From Lysinibacillus cavernae (GTDB lineage: Bacteria > Bacillota > Bacilli > Bacillales_A > Planococcaceae): 64,000 nucleotides of DNA. Each line of letters begins with the position of its first letter. Position 1 is the stretch's first letter. The notes beneath the pieces were generated by a model. The model was not told the origin of the DNA. It ran no database searches and saw only the letters and a program-made list of their open reading frames with translations. The translations under genes were made by a program, and so were the position numbers. Where the stretch lies: NCBI RefSeq assembly GCF_009724685.1, contig NZ_WMEF01000007.1, positions 156,109-220,108 on the forward strand. The letters are read 5' to 3'. Below are positions 53,491-63,098 of this stretch, piece after piece.

Positions 53491-55908
53491 ATGTTAGTAT
53501 CATTAGAATGGTTAAAAGATTATGTCAATACACAGGACTTAGCACCTGAACTATTAGCTGAAAAAATTACACGCTCTGGTATCGAAGTTGACGCAGTAAT
53601 TGATCGTGCAAACGCGATGGATAAGGTTGTAGTCGGTTATGTTGTATCAAAAGAGAAACATCCAGAAGCTGATAAATTAAATATTTGTCAAGTTGACGTT
53701 GGAGAAGCAGAGCCACAACAAATTATTTGTGGTGCTCCGAATGTGGATGTTGGTCAAAAAGTAATTGTTGCTCGTCCAGGAGCACATTTACCAGGTGGTA
53801 TTAAAATTAAAAAGGCGAAACTTCGTGGACATGAATCTAACGGTATGATTTGTTCATTACAAGAGCTTGGTATCGAAGGAAAGCTTGTTCCAAAGGCATA
53901 TTCAGAAGGCATCTACGTACTGTCAGAAAATGCGGAAGTAGGTTCAGATGCACTGGCTATTTTAGGCCTGCATGATACGGTGCTAGAGCTAGGATTAACT
54001 CCGAATCGCTCAGATGCCCTTTCTATGCTAGGTGTAGCCTATGAAGTAGGTGCCATCCTTTCTGAGGAAATCAAGTATCCAGAGATTGCCTATCAAACTG
54101 CTAGTGAAAAAGCACAGGATTTCCTAAAGCTTCGCGTGGAAAATTTACAAGCGAATCCTATGTATGTAGCAAAAGTTGTGAAAAACGTAAAAATTGGTGA
54201 ATCACCAATGTGGCTACAAAATCGTTTAATGGCAGCTGGTGTACGCCCGCACAATAATGTGGTGGATGTGACAAACTATGTGTTAATGGAATATGGTCAA
54301 CCACTACATGCTTTTGACTATGATAGCCTAGCAACAGGTGAAATTGTTGTTCGAAAAGCAAATGAGGGTGAAAAAATTACAACGTTGGATGACCAAGAAC
54401 GAACATTGAAAGCGTCTGATTTAGTCATTACTAATGGAAAAGAGCCAGTAGCTATTGCTGGAGTAATGGGTGGCGCTAATTCAGAGGTAACAGATTCTAC
54501 AACGACTGTTGTCATTGAGTCAGCTTATTTTGACGGCTTAACAGTACGCCAAACGTCTCGTCACCTTGGTCTACGTTCTGATGCATCTGCTCGTTTTGAA
54601 AAAGGGGTAGATCCAAACCGTGTCTTACCTGCTGCTGAACGTGCTGCAGCATTACTAGCTGAACTAGCTGGTGGTGAAGTATTAGAAGGCACATGTCTCG
54701 TAGATGAGTTAGATAAAACACCAGCGCGGGTTGTTGTTTCTCCAGATTTTATTAATGAACGTTTAGGTATGAAAATTGCTTTAGAAGATATGCTGTCTAT
54801 TTTAGAGCGTCTTAAATTTGGTGTAGAGGCAGCAAATGGTTTATTAATTATTGATGCGCCAACACGTCGCCAAGACATTAAAATTGAAGAGGATATAGTA
54901 GAGGAAATTGCTCGTCTTTATGGTTATGATGAAATCCCTATGACACTTCCAGAGGGTGCAACACAAGTAGGGAATTTGACACCATACCAAGCAAATCGCC
55001 GTGTTGTACGTACTTTCATGGAAGGTGCTGGCCTTAATCAAGCTGTGACATACTCGTTAACATCCGATGCATTGTCACAACGTTTTGCTTTGAAAGCAGA
55101 GCCAGTGACTCGTTTGTTAATGCCAATGAGTGAAGAACGTTCTACATTACGTCAAAGCCTTATTCCACACTTAATCGAAGCGGCTGCGTATAATGTAGCG
55201 CGTCAAGCTGAAGGTGTTGCTTTATATGAAATTGGTTCAGTGTTCCTTGGTCAATCAAATGAGGGGCAACCATACGAAGAAGAACATGTAGCAGCAGTAT
55301 TAATAGGAAAATGGTTAGACCATGCTTGGCAAGGCGAGAAAAAAGCAGTAGATTTCTTTGTATTAAAAGGCATTGTAGAAGGTGTAATCGGTAAGTTAGG
55401 CTTGGAAAATCGCATTGCATTTGTGAAAGCACAAGTAGATGGATTACATCCAGGACGTACGGCTAGCATTTTATTAGATGGCGAACAAGTCGGCATTATT
55501 GGTGGACTCCACCCAGCAGAACAAAAAGCATGGGGTGTAAAGGACACATATGTCATGGAAATGAATCTAGTTGCCCTATTAAATGCAACTGCACAAGAAG
55601 CACCACTTGCTTACAAACCAGTTCCTCGTTTCCCTGCTATGTCTCGTGATATCGCTCTAATTATGGACCGAACAACTACAGCAGGAGAAGTAATCAATGC
55701 AATTGACGCAGCAGGCGTAAAATTATTGAAAGACATCCGCGTATTTGACGTTTACGAAGGTGAGAAAATGGAGTCAGGCAAAAAATCTGTAGCATTCTCT
55801 CTCACATACTTTGATCCAGAACGAACTTTAACAGACGAAGAAGTAGTAGCTGCACACAACAAAGTGTTAAAAGCAATTGCTACGATTTCAGGCACAGAAG
55901 TACGCTAA
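53491..55908 (+). CDS. pheT: Phenylalanyl-tRNA synthetase beta subunit
   Basis: 805-residue non-catalytic partner. In order: tRNA-binding OB domain (about 39-155, VVGYVVSKEKHPEADKLNICQVD), B3/B4 editing domain (about 205-390, VDVTNYVLMEYGQPLHAFD), B5 (about 405-480) and the inactive synthetase core. The C-terminal anticodon-binding domain (about 710-805) contains PRFPAMSRDIALIM. Overlaps the usual length. A pair of hairpins follows as terminator. Confidence 0.97.
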   Translation: MLVSLEWLKDYVNTQDLAPELLAEKITRSGIEVDAVIDRANAMDKVVVGYVVSKEKHPEADKLNICQVDVGEAEPQQIICGAPNVDVGQKVIVARPGAHLPGGIKIKKAKLRGHESNGMICSLQELGIEGKLVPKAYSEGIYVLSENAEVGSDALAILGLHDTVLELGLTPNRSDALSMLGVAYEVGAILSEEIKYPEIAYQTASEKAQDFLKLRVENLQANPMYVAKVVKNVKIGESPMWLQNRLMAAGVRPHNNVVDVTNYVLMEYGQPLHAFDYDSLATGEIVVRKANEGEKITTLDDQERTLKASDLVITNGKEPVAIAGVMGGANSEVTDSTTTVVIESAYFDGLTVRQTSRHLGLRSDASARFEKGVDPNRVLPAAERAAALLAELAGGEVLEGTCLVDELDKTPARVVVSPDFINERLGMKIALEDMLSILERLKFGVEAANGLLIIDAPTRRQDIKIEEDIVEEIARLYGYDEIPMTLPEGATQVGNLTPYQANRRVVRTFMEGAGLNQAVTYSLTSDALSQRFALKAEPVTRLLMPMSEERSTLRQSLIPHLIEAAAYNVARQAEGVALYEIGSVFLGQSNEGQPYEEEHVAAVLIGKWLDHAWQGEKKAVDFFVLKGIVEGVIGKLGLENRIAFVKAQVDGLHPGRTASILLDGEQVGIIGGLHPAEQKAWGVKDTYVMEMNLVALLNATAQEAPLAYKPVPRFPAMSRDIALIMDRTTTAGEVINAIDAAGVKLLKDIRVFDVYEGEKMESGKKSVAFSLTYFDPERTLTDEEVVAAHNKVLKAIATISGTEVR

Positions 55909-55921
55909 AATATATTGAAAA

Positions 55922-55995
55922 AGACTGCCTCACGAGGCAGTCTCAGACTGTAGACAAACTCAAAGAATTTGAGAGTTTGCCTACAGTCTTTTTTC
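55922..55995 (+). terminator. Double-hairpin terminator of pheST
   Basis: First hairpin AGACTGCCT (55922-55930) with AGGCAGTCT (55935-55943). Second, longer hairpin AGACTGTAG..CAAACTC (55945-55961) with GAGTTTGCCTACAGTCT (55973-55989) and a T run. The two stems share the AGACTG/CAGTCT ends, so alternative pairing is possible. Confidence 0.9.
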
Positions 55996-56108
55996 TTTTA
56001 CAATGAAATAAAGTAAAGCCGTTGATTTTCACTACGGGCGGGATCGATCTGCTTCCCTCGCTTTTACCCCCAAAGTACCATACCATTTGAGGGCAACGAG
56101 TGAATTTG

Positions 56109-57035
56109 TTAGGTTAACTTTCGTGCTTTTTCAGTGTTGGCAAAATGCCATTTTGTTATGGAGCGTAGAAATTCCTCACCTTGATTACGCCAAATTCGTG
56201 CTGCTTGCATATCGACCTTATTGGAGGCCCCCTTCATCAAATCAAGCCCTGCTATCTCACTTAGACGATCCATTTCCTTTAAAAATGCAGCACGAGCTAA
56301 AATAGATGCTGTAGCAACAGCCACATGTAGTTGCTCTGCTTTGGTAGAAAAGTATACATTTTCTTTTACGATTTCACGTTCGTTTTTTAAATAGTTGTAA
56401 TAGACACCACGTTCGGCAAACTGGTCAATTAAAATAGATTCAGGCTTTTCTGGTGCCATCTTTGTCAGTGTATTTTGTAATGCTTTGTTGTGCATCATGG
56501 CTTTCATCTTCCCTTGGGAATAGCCTTTTGCTTGTAGGCTGTTATATTTTTCATTACGTAATACGAGAACGCTATAGACACAAGATGCACGTAAATCGGG
56601 TGCAATTTTTCGCATGTAATCATCCGTTAGCATTTTCGAATCTTTTACGCCAAGCTCATTTATGAGTTCGATTTTGGATGTAGGCACATACACAGCAGCT
56701 ACTGTGATAGGACCAAAATAATCGCCTGTGCCTGTTTCATCTGAACCTAATACAGACATTGTGGCGAAGTGATCAGGCAGTACATCACCTTTCGCCCCAA
56801 TAGAAGATGATTTCTGAGTAGTCGTTTTTTCGATAGTTCCCCAACGAGCAGCCTCGCGTTCAGCGCCACCTCCTTGAAACATTAATTTTCCTGATTTATA
56901 CATAGTTATCGCTGTATCTGGTAGTTTGGCAGCAAAGATGACACCAGGAGCCTTTCGTTCAATAAAGTAGGTTGCATAGTAAGCCATTACCTCTTTTTGA
57001 ATATTTATTGAAATGGAAAGCACAATATTTGACAT
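56109..57035 (-). CDS. rnhC: Ribonuclease HIII
   Basis: 308-residue RNase H that removes RNA from RNA-DNA hybrids. The N-terminal TBP-like substrate-binding domain (about 1-85) precedes the catalytic domain starting SVLGSDETGTGDYFGPITVAAVY, whose Asp-Glu pair with later Asp (LIDQF) and ARAAFLKE make the DEDx site. Length and N-domain separate it from RNase HII. Minus strand, divergent from zapA; RBS AAAGGAA. Confidence 0.95.
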   Translation of the reverse strand: MSNIVLSISINIQKEVMAYYATYFIERKAPGVIFAAKLPDTAITMYKSGKLMFQGGGAEREAARWGTIEKTTTQKSSSIGAKGDVLPDHFATMSVLGSDETGTGDYFGPITVAAVYVPTSKIELINELGVKDSKMLTDDYMRKIAPDLRASCVYSVLVLRNEKYNSLQAKGYSQGKMKAMMHNKALQNTLTKMAPEKPESILIDQFAERGVYYNYLKNEREIVKENVYFSTKAEQLHVAVATASILARAAFLKEMDRLSEIAGLDLMKGASNKVDMQAARIWRNQGEEFLRSITKWHFANTEKARKLT

Positions 57036-57062
57036 TTAATCGTTCCTTTCTGTCCCTCGTTG

Positions 57063-57092
57063 TTCACAATTTTATACCTTTCATGGTATGAT
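57063..57092 (+). promoter_or_regulatory. Promoter of zapA-cvpA
   Basis: TTCACA (57063-57068), 18 bases, TATGAT (57087-57092) with TGG in front (extended -10). Confidence 0.6.
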
Positions 57093-57171
57093 AATAAATA
57101 GCTTTTTTGTGTGATGGTGCTCACAAGCTGAAAAAATCGTGTGTGCATCGAATTTATAGGAGGGTGCGACT

Positions 57172-57432
57172 ATGGAAAAACAAGAAAAGAATAAAATTTC
57201 TGTGGAAATATATGGTCATACATATAAAATGGTCGGCTTAGAATCCATTGGCCATATGCGACTTGTTGCTTCGATTGTTGATGACCGTATGCGCGAGATG
57301 AGCGTACATAATCCCTCACTTGATAGCACAAAACTTGCTGTTCTGACAGCAGTAAATACTGTTCATGATTATTTACTATTAAAAGAACGAATGGAGCAAC
57401 TAGAAGAAGAATTGAAAAAATTAAAGGGTTGA
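57172..57432 (+). CDS. zapA: Cell division protein ZapA
   Basis: 86-residue FtsZ-ring stabiliser. [37 protein letters not shown] is the ZapA head domain, and the C-terminal [19 protein letters not shown] is the coiled coil for dimers. It follows GGAGGGTG. The stop overlaps the region of the cvpA RBS. Confidence 0.95.
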   Translation: MEKQEKNKISVEIYGHTYKMVGLESIGHMRLVASIVDDRMREMSVHNPSLDSTKLAVLTAVNTVHDYLLLKERMEQLEEELKKLKG

Positions 57433-57437
57433 AGAGA

Positions 57438-57977
57438 ATGTTAGATTTAATCATATTAGTGGTACTGTTAGCTGGAATTGGCGTCGGCGCAAAACGTGGT
57501 TTCATTGTACAAATGATGCACATTGTCAGCTTTGTAGTAGCCCTAATTGTTGCGTATATTTATTATAAGCCATTAGCACAAAAATTTGTATTTTGGGTTC
57601 CGTATCCAGGAGTCACTGATACAGGTAGTCTAGGTGTTGTCATTGATAGTCTAGACTTGGACCGTACTTTCTATCGAGTGATTGCCTTTGCTGTTATTTT
57701 CTTTGCAGTCAAAATAACGTTGCAAATCGTGGCATCGATATTTGATTTTATTGCGTATTTACCTGTGCTCAATACAGTGAATCGCTGGCTTGGTGCATTA
57801 CTTGGCATGATTGAAAACTATTTAATTATGTTTATTTTGCTATACGTGTGCGCGTTATTACCAGTTGATTTCATTCAAAATTTAATGTCGAAGTCATTGT
57901 TAAGTGGTCTCATGTTGGAACATACGCCGATTATTACAAAGATGTTCCAAAATTGGTGGTATATTTATATGCAATAG
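57438..57977 (+). CDS. CvpA-family membrane protein
   Basis: 179-residue membrane protein of the CvpA (colicin V production) family, four membrane helices starting MLDLIILVVLLAGIGVGAKRGFIVQM. The ATG at 57438 matches the family N-terminus better than a TTG at 57429. Six bases separate it from zapA, as in B. subtilis zapA-yshB. Function poorly defined. A terminator follows. Confidence 0.88.
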   Translation: MLDLIILVVLLAGIGVGAKRGFIVQMMHIVSFVVALIVAYIYYKPLAQKFVFWVPYPGVTDTGSLGVVIDSLDLDRTFYRVIAFAVIFFAVKITLQIVASIFDFIAYLPVLNTVNRWLGALLGMIENYLIMFILLYVCALLPVDFIQNLMSKSLLSGLMLEHTPIITKMFQNWWYIYMQ

Positions 57978-57986
57978 TAAACTATG

Positions 57987-58017
57987 CACTTCTCTCTGTT
58001 TTGAGAGAAGTGTTTTT
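57987..58017 (+). terminator. Hairpin terminator after cvpA
   Basis: CACTTCTCTC (57987-57996) with GAGAGAAGTG (58003-58012), then TTTTT. It ends 20 bases before polX, so partial read-through would be needed for co-transcription. Confidence 0.85.
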
Positions 58018-58036
58018 ACGATAGGAGGAATAACCA

Positions 58037-59746
58037 ATGAATAAAAAAACAATTATTCGCACACTCGAAAAAATTGCTTTATATATGGAACTACAAGGAG
58101 AAAATCCATTCAAGGTATCTGCTTTTCGAAAAGCAGCTGCAGCACTTGAGGGAGACGAGCGTTCATTAAGTGAAATGGATGATGTAACTAAACTCAAAGG
58201 CATTGGAAAGGGAACGGCAGCAGTAATTGAAGATTTAATGGCAACGGGTGAATCGAGTTTGTTAAAAGAGCTAGAAGAAATTGTACCTAAAGGGTTACTG
58301 CCATTGTTAAAATTGCCTGGCTTGGGAGGGAAAAAAATTGCGAAGCTTCACCAAGAACTAGGCATTGACTCAGCAGAAAGCTTAAAGGAGGCTTGTGAAA
58401 CGGGCAAAGTTCGTGAATTAGCAGGCTTTGCTGCAAAAACTGAGGAAAAAATTTTAAAGGAACTTGCTAATTTAGCTAATCGTTCTGAACGACTACCAAT
58501 TTGGCGTTTAGAGCCTGTGGTTTTACAAATAGAGGGACTTCTAGATAGTATGGAAGAAGTGGAACGTTTTTCTGTAGCTGGAAGCTTTCGTCGAGCGGCA
58601 GAAACAAGTAAAGATATCGATTTTATAGTAGTGACAGAAGTGGTTGATGTTGTACGTGAAAAATTACTAAAGTCGTTGACAATTCAAGAAGTGGTGGCAG
58701 CAGGAGATACAAAAATTTCGGTAATTTTAGACTTAGATGATCCGATTAGTGTTGATTTCCGTTTAGTGAAGAACAATGAATATGCAACTGCCCTGCATCA
58801 TTTTACAGGTTCAAAAGACCATAATGTGCGAATGCGCCAACTTGCAAAAGCGCGTGGTGAAAAAATTAGTGAATACGGCGTTGAGCAGGAAGACGGCACT
58901 GTTTTGACGTTCCAAGATGAAGAGGCATTTTTTGCTCACTTTGATCTACCTTGGATACCGCCGAGTTTACGTACAGGAACAGTGGAATTTGACAAAACAA
59001 ACGATATTCAAAACTTAGTTCGATTAGAAGATATAATGGCAGATTTGCATATGCATACGACATGGTCTGATGGTGCATACTCTGTTGCAGAAATGGGCGA
59101 GGCATTACTTGCACGTGGCTATAAATATAGCGTAATTACAGATCATTCCCAATTTCTAAAGGTCGCAAATGGTTTAACGCCGGAGCGTTTAGAAAAGCAA
59201 CGTGTGGAAATAGAAATGTTTAATGATACACATCCAAATTTTTATTTGTTTAAAGGGACGGAGATGGATATTTTGCCAGATGGCTCCCTCGATTTTGAAG
59301 ATAACGTGTTGAAAGAGCTAGATTTTGTTATTGCTTCTATCCATTCTAGCTTTACACAATCACAAGATAAAATTATGGCACGTTTACTAACGGCCATGCA
59401 AAATCCGTATGTTCATATGATTGCCCATCCAACTGGTCGAATTATTGAGGATCGTGATGGTTATAATCCTGATATGAAACAGTTAATTGCGTGGGCGAAG
59501 GAATATGGTAAAATTTTAGAGTTAAATGCAAATCCGTATCGTCTTGATTTATGTGTAGAACATTTAGTAATGGCTCTAGCTGCAGGTGTGCCTATAGCCA
59601 TTAATACAGATGCTCATGATATTGCTCATTTGCGTTTTATGGATATTGGTGTTCGCTATTCAAATAGAGCATGGCTACCAAAAGATATGATTGTGAATAC
59701 ATGGACGCGTGAACAGTTTGAAGCGTTCATAAGACGAAATAAATAG
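58037..59746 (+). CDS. polX: DNA polymerase/3'-5' exonuclease PolX
   Basis: 569-residue family X polymerase with C-terminal PHP nuclease (B. subtilis PolX 570). N-terminal HhH/8-kDa region (1-90; FKVSAFRKAAAALEGDERSLSEMDD), a second HhH at LPGLGGKKIAKLHQELG, polymerase active site GSFRRAAETSKDIDFIV and VDFRLV (three Asp), and PHP motifs DLHMHTTWSDG, TDHSQF, IHSS, HPTGR and NTDAHD for Mn. It fills short gaps in base-excision repair and trims 3' ends. RBS AGGAGG. mutS2 follows after 18 bases. Confidence 0.95.
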   Translation: MNKKTIIRTLEKIALYMELQGENPFKVSAFRKAAAALEGDERSLSEMDDVTKLKGIGKGTAAVIEDLMATGESSLLKELEEIVPKGLLPLLKLPGLGGKKIAKLHQELGIDSAESLKEACETGKVRELAGFAAKTEEKILKELANLANRSERLPIWRLEPVVLQIEGLLDSMEEVERFSVAGSFRRAAETSKDIDFIVVTEVVDVVREKLLKSLTIQEVVAAGDTKISVILDLDDPISVDFRLVKNNEYATALHHFTGSKDHNVRMRQLAKARGEKISEYGVEQEDGTVLTFQDEEAFFAHFDLPWIPPSLRTGTVEFDKTNDIQNLVRLEDIMADLHMHTTWSDGAYSVAEMGEALLARGYKYSVITDHSQFLKVANGLTPERLEKQRVEIEMFNDTHPNFYLFKGTEMDILPDGSLDFEDNVLKELDFVIASIHSSFTQSQDKIMARLLTAMQNPYVHMIAHPTGRIIEDRDGYNPDMKQLIAWAKEYGKILELNANPYRLDLCVEHLVMALAAGVPIAINTDAHDIAHLRFMDIGVRYSNRAWLPKDMIVNTWTREQFEAFIRRNK

Positions 59747-59764
59747 GTTGAGGAGGTGTTCTCA

Positions 59765-62131
59765 GTGATAGCAGAACGCGCATTGAAAACACTAGAATAC
59801 GATAAAGTTCGGCAGCAAGTGGCTTCTTATTGTACTTCATCAATTGGTAAATCTGCCATAGAGGAGCTTGTGCCACAAACCGATTTTGCTAAAGTAGTAC
59901 AATTATTAGAGGAAATGGATGAAGGATTATCCATTTTGCGTGTAAAAGGCAATGTACCAATGGGTGGAATATTTGATGTTCGCCCATCTGCAAGACGTGC
60001 ACAAATAGGAGGCATGTTAGCAGCGATAGAACTAATGGAAATATCAAGTACGATTCGAGCTAGTAGAATTCTTCGCAATTTTATTGAAGATATAGAGGCT
60101 GATGAAGTGATTGAGATTCCACATTTCATTGCCAAAAAGGAAACGATCCCTGTATTAACGGGATTGCAACATGAAATCAATAACTGTATTGATGACAATG
60201 GAGCCGTAGTAGATTCGGCAAGTCAAACGTTGCGTTCCATTCGCCAATCCTTACGTGCTGAGGAAGCGAAGGTGCGTTCTAAATTGGAAAGTTTAATCCG
60301 TGGAAGTAATGCGGCGAAAATGCTTTCTGATACACTTGTCACTATTCGTAATGATCGCTTTGTAATTCCTGTTAAACAAGAGTATCGTCACCATTATGGC
60401 GGTATTGTCCATGACCAATCTTCATCAGGTCAAACATTATTTATCGAGCCAGACTCTGTTGTACAAGCGAATAATGAAATTCATCGCTTGAAAATGAAGG
60501 AGCAAGCCGAGATTGACCGCATTTTACTAGCATTAAGTGCAATGGTGCAAGAAGTAGCACCAGATTTATTTAACCTAGTAAAAGTTTTAGGTGATATCGA
60601 TGTCATATTAGCAAAAGGTAAATATGGACAAGCCAATAAATGTACGATGCCTAAAATGAATCAAGATGGCTATATCCGACTAGTCCGTGCGCGTCATCCA
60701 CTTCTACCAATAGATATGGCTATTCCAAATGATATTGAATTTGGCAAAGAGATTACAGCTATTGTGATTACGGGTCCAAACACAGGTGGTAAAACGGTGA
60801 CGTTAAAAACGGTAGGCTTGTGTACATTAATGGCACAAGCTGGGTTACCAGTGCCAGCGTTAGATGGATCAGAGCTCGCTGTATTTAAGCAACTGTTTGC
60901 TGATATTGGTGATGAGCAATCCATTGAGCAATCACTTTCCACGTTCTCTTCTCATATGGTCAATATTGTAGACATTTTACAAAAATTTGATCAAGAGTCA
61001 CTTGTTCTTTTTGATGAGCTAGGAGCTGGTACTGATCCACAGGAAGGAGCTGCCTTAGCCATCTCTATTTTAGACGAAGTGCATGGTCGAGGTGCTCGTG
61101 TAATGGCTACAACTCACTATCCTGAGCTAAAAGCATACGGCTATAATCGACCAGGCGTTGCCAATGCAAGTGTCGAGTTTGACATTGAAACTTTGAGTCC
61201 AACTTACCGTCTACTTATTGGTGTACCTGGGCGCTCTAATGCATTTGAAATCTCTAGCCGTCTTGGGCTTCCAGAATCTATTATCGAACGTGCCAAAGGC
61301 TTTACAGGGACAGATCGACATGAGGTTGAATCGATGATTGCCTCACTGGAAGAAACGCGTCGCCAATCTGAAGATGATGCAGAACGTTCCCATGCGCTAC
61401 TATTAGAATCAGAGACTTTACGTAAAGAGCTTCAAGATAAATTGCAAGCATACGAAGAGCGTAAAGAGGCACTTGATAAAAAAGCAAAAGAAAAAGCTCG
61501 TAAAATTGTAGATGAAGCTAAACAAGAAGCGGAAACAATTATTGCAGAGCTTAGAGAAATGCGCAAAAATGCCGACCAAGTTGTCAAGGAGCATGAACTG
61601 ATTGAAGCGAGGAAACGATTGGAAGAAGCTACACCACTTGAAAACAATAAAGTGCTGCAAAAAGCGGCACAAGTGAAAGCTCGTGCGCAAAACTTAGTTG
61701 TCGGGGACGAGGTAAAGGTGTTAAGCTATGGTCAACGGGGTACTTTATTAGAAAAAGTGTCAAATACTGAATGGGTTGTCCAAATGGGGATTTTAAAAAT
61801 GAAAATCTCAGATAGTGATTTGGAGTATATTAAACCTGAAAAAGAGCCTGTATTACGAACAGCTGGTGTGAAAAATCGAAATAGCCATGTTAAATTAGAA
61901 TTAGATTTGCGTGGTGAGCGCTATGAGGACGCGATTTTAAGAGCAGAAAAATATATTGATGATGCGCTACTCGCTAATTATGGTCGTGTATCAATTATTC
62001 ATGGTGTTGGTACAGGGGCTTTACGCCAAGGTATTCAAAGCTATTTGAAAAAGCATAAGCGCGTGAAATCCTTCCGTTTTGGTGAAGCCGGCGAGGGGGG
62101 CTTAGGCGTCACAGTTGTTGAATTGAAATAA
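59765..62131 (+). CDS. mutS2: Endonuclease MutS2 (ribosome-rescue/anti-recombination)
   Basis: 788-residue MutS2. GTG at 59765 is placed eight bases after GGAGG (59752-59756); an in-frame GTG at 59756 overlaps that RBS. MutS-like clamp/lever region (about 50-310), ATPase with Walker A GPNTGGKTV and Walker B LVLFDELGAGTDP, a coiled coil (about 515-625), a KOW-like linker (VVGDEVKVLSYGQRGTLLEK) and the C-terminal Smr domain (LDLRGERYEDA, HGVGTGALRQGI). In B. subtilis MutS2 acts on collided ribosomes and on recombination. Confidence 0.95.
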   Translation: MIAERALKTLEYDKVRQQVASYCTSSIGKSAIEELVPQTDFAKVVQLLEEMDEGLSILRVKGNVPMGGIFDVRPSARRAQIGGMLAAIELMEISSTIRASRILRNFIEDIEADEVIEIPHFIAKKETIPVLTGLQHEINNCIDDNGAVVDSASQTLRSIRQSLRAEEAKVRSKLESLIRGSNAAKMLSDTLVTIRNDRFVIPVKQEYRHHYGGIVHDQSSSGQTLFIEPDSVVQANNEIHRLKMKEQAEIDRILLALSAMVQEVAPDLFNLVKVLGDIDVILAKGKYGQANKCTMPKMNQDGYIRLVRARHPLLPIDMAIPNDIEFGKEITAIVITGPNTGGKTVTLKTVGLCTLMAQAGLPVPALDGSELAVFKQLFADIGDEQSIEQSLSTFSSHMVNIVDILQKFDQESLVLFDELGAGTDPQEGAALAISILDEVHGRGARVMATTHYPELKAYGYNRPGVANASVEFDIETLSPTYRLLIGVPGRSNAFEISSRLGLPESIIERAKGFTGTDRHEVESMIASLEETRRQSEDDAERSHALLLESETLRKELQDKLQAYEERKEALDKKAKEKARKIVDEAKQEAETIIAELREMRKNADQVVKEHELIEARKRLEEATPLENNKVLQKAAQVKARAQNLVVGDEVKVLSYGQRGTLLEKVSNTEWVVQMGILKMKISDSDLEYIKPEKEPVLRTAGVKNRNSHVKLELDLRGERYEDAILRAEKYIDDALLANYGRVSIIHGVGTGALRQGIQSYLKKHKRVKSFRFGEAGEGGLGVTVVELK

Positions 62132-62153
62132 GCTATAAAGGGGACGGAGAAAA

Positions 62154-62567
62154 ATGCTGAATTCTGGCTTTTGGCGATATCCAATTATCGAAACGGCAGG
62201 ATATTTTAGTGTTGTTGTATTATGTTTAGTCGTCTCGATGGCATTGTTCGAAGTCGTTACGAAATATAAAAATTGGGAAGAAATTAAAAAGGGTAATGTG
62301 GCTGTGGCTCTTGCGACAGGTGGAAAAATTCTTGGTATTTGTAATATTTTTCGCTTTTCCATTGCACGCCATAGTACAATGAGTGAAATGATTGGCTGGG
62401 GTCTTTTTGGCTTTACACTATTGATTGTAGCGTATTTCTTATTTGAATTTATGACACCTCGTTTTAATGTTGATCAAGAGATTGCCAATGATAATCGCTC
62501 AGTTGGTTTCATTTCCTTTACCATTTCAGTCGGTCTATCGTTTGTAATTGGGGCAAGTATTGCATAG
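62154..62567 (+). CDS. yshE: DUF350 membrane protein (YshE)
   Basis: 137-residue DUF350 membrane protein, four hydrophobic segments and the family signature TKYKNWEEIKKGNVAVALATGGKILGICNIFRFSI. B. subtilis YshE is in the same place after mutS2. Function unknown; DUF350 may assist other membrane proteins. RBS AAGGGG. The next small ORF starts 12 bases after its stop. Confidence 0.9.
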   Translation: MLNSGFWRYPIIETAGYFSVVVLCLVVSMALFEVVTKYKNWEEIKKGNVAVALATGGKILGICNIFRFSIARHSTMSEMIGWGLFGFTLLIVAYFLFEFMTPRFNVDQEIANDNRSVGFISFTISVGLSFVIGASIA

Positions 62568-62579
62568 GAGTGTCGTGAC

Positions 62580-62660
62580 ATGGAAAAATTAGCAAAAGTA
62601 CTAATCGTTGTCTGTATCGCATTTTTGGCAGTGGGCGTCTACTATATGATGACTGTTTAA
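62580..62660 (+). CDS. 26-residue membrane peptide
   Basis: ATG at 62580 preceded by AGGAG (62566-62570) at a 9-base spacing that overlaps the yshE stop. It encodes MEKLAKVLIVVCIAFLAVGVYYMMTV: two basic residues then a single hydrophobic helix. The strong RBS and position in the yshE transcript support translation. Function unknown. Confidence 0.6.
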   Translation: MEKLAKVLIVVCIAFLAVGVYYMMTV

Positions 62661-62663
62661 GCA

Positions 62664-62690
62664 AAAAAACGCATCCTTCTTGTGAGGGTG
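62664..62690 (+). terminator. Broken terminator hairpin at the IS insertion site
   Basis: An A run and CGCATCCT (to 62677) precede the loop, and AGGGTG (62685-62690) starts the 3' arm; the expected CGTTTT end is replaced by the IS sequence. Confidence 0.5.
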
Positions 62691-62769
62691 ATATTATCCC
62701 CTTTAAGTAGACAATGTAAAAAAAACTACACTAAACTGTAGTTAACATTCTACTTAAAGGGGATTTTCT

Positions 62770-63090
62770 ATGGCTCGAAAAAATCAGGTTTATTCAAATG
62801 AATTGAAATTAGAAGTAGTACAAGCTTATTTAAAAGGCAATGAAAGCTCGCAAAAAATTGCAGAAAAATATGGCATTCAAAATCGTTCGCAGGTGGTGGC
62901 TTGGGTCAAAAAGTTTAAAGAAGTGGGTTCGATTGAAGCGTTTAACCGTCTTCCATCCGCTGGTTCTGGAGCGAAAGGTGTGAAGAATCCTCTGAAAGGT
63001 AAACGAGTTCACTTTAAAGATGTGGAAGAAGAACGGGATTACTATAAGGCACAGGTGGAATTCCTAAAAAAGCAGTATCCAAATCTGTAA
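62770..63090 (+). CDS. IS3-family transposase OrfA
   Basis: 106-residue HTH protein: YSNELKLEVVQAYLKGNESSQKIAEKYGIQNRSQVVAWVKKFKEVG is the DNA-binding domain, and the C-terminal VEEERDYYKAQVEFLKKQYPNL is the leucine-zipper-like oligomerisation segment. A slippery A-AAA-AAG (63066-63072) in this frame is correctly phased for a -1 shift into OrfB; no stop intervenes in the new frame before OrfB. The OrfAB fusion is the likely transposase, while OrfA alone would regulate. Confidence 0.93.
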   Translation: MARKNQVYSNELKLEVVQAYLKGNESSQKIAEKYGIQNRSQVVAWVKKFKEVGSIEAFNRLPSAGSGAKGVKNPLKGKRVHFKDVEEERDYYKAQVEFLKKQYPNL

Positions 63091-63098
63091 ATGGAGGC

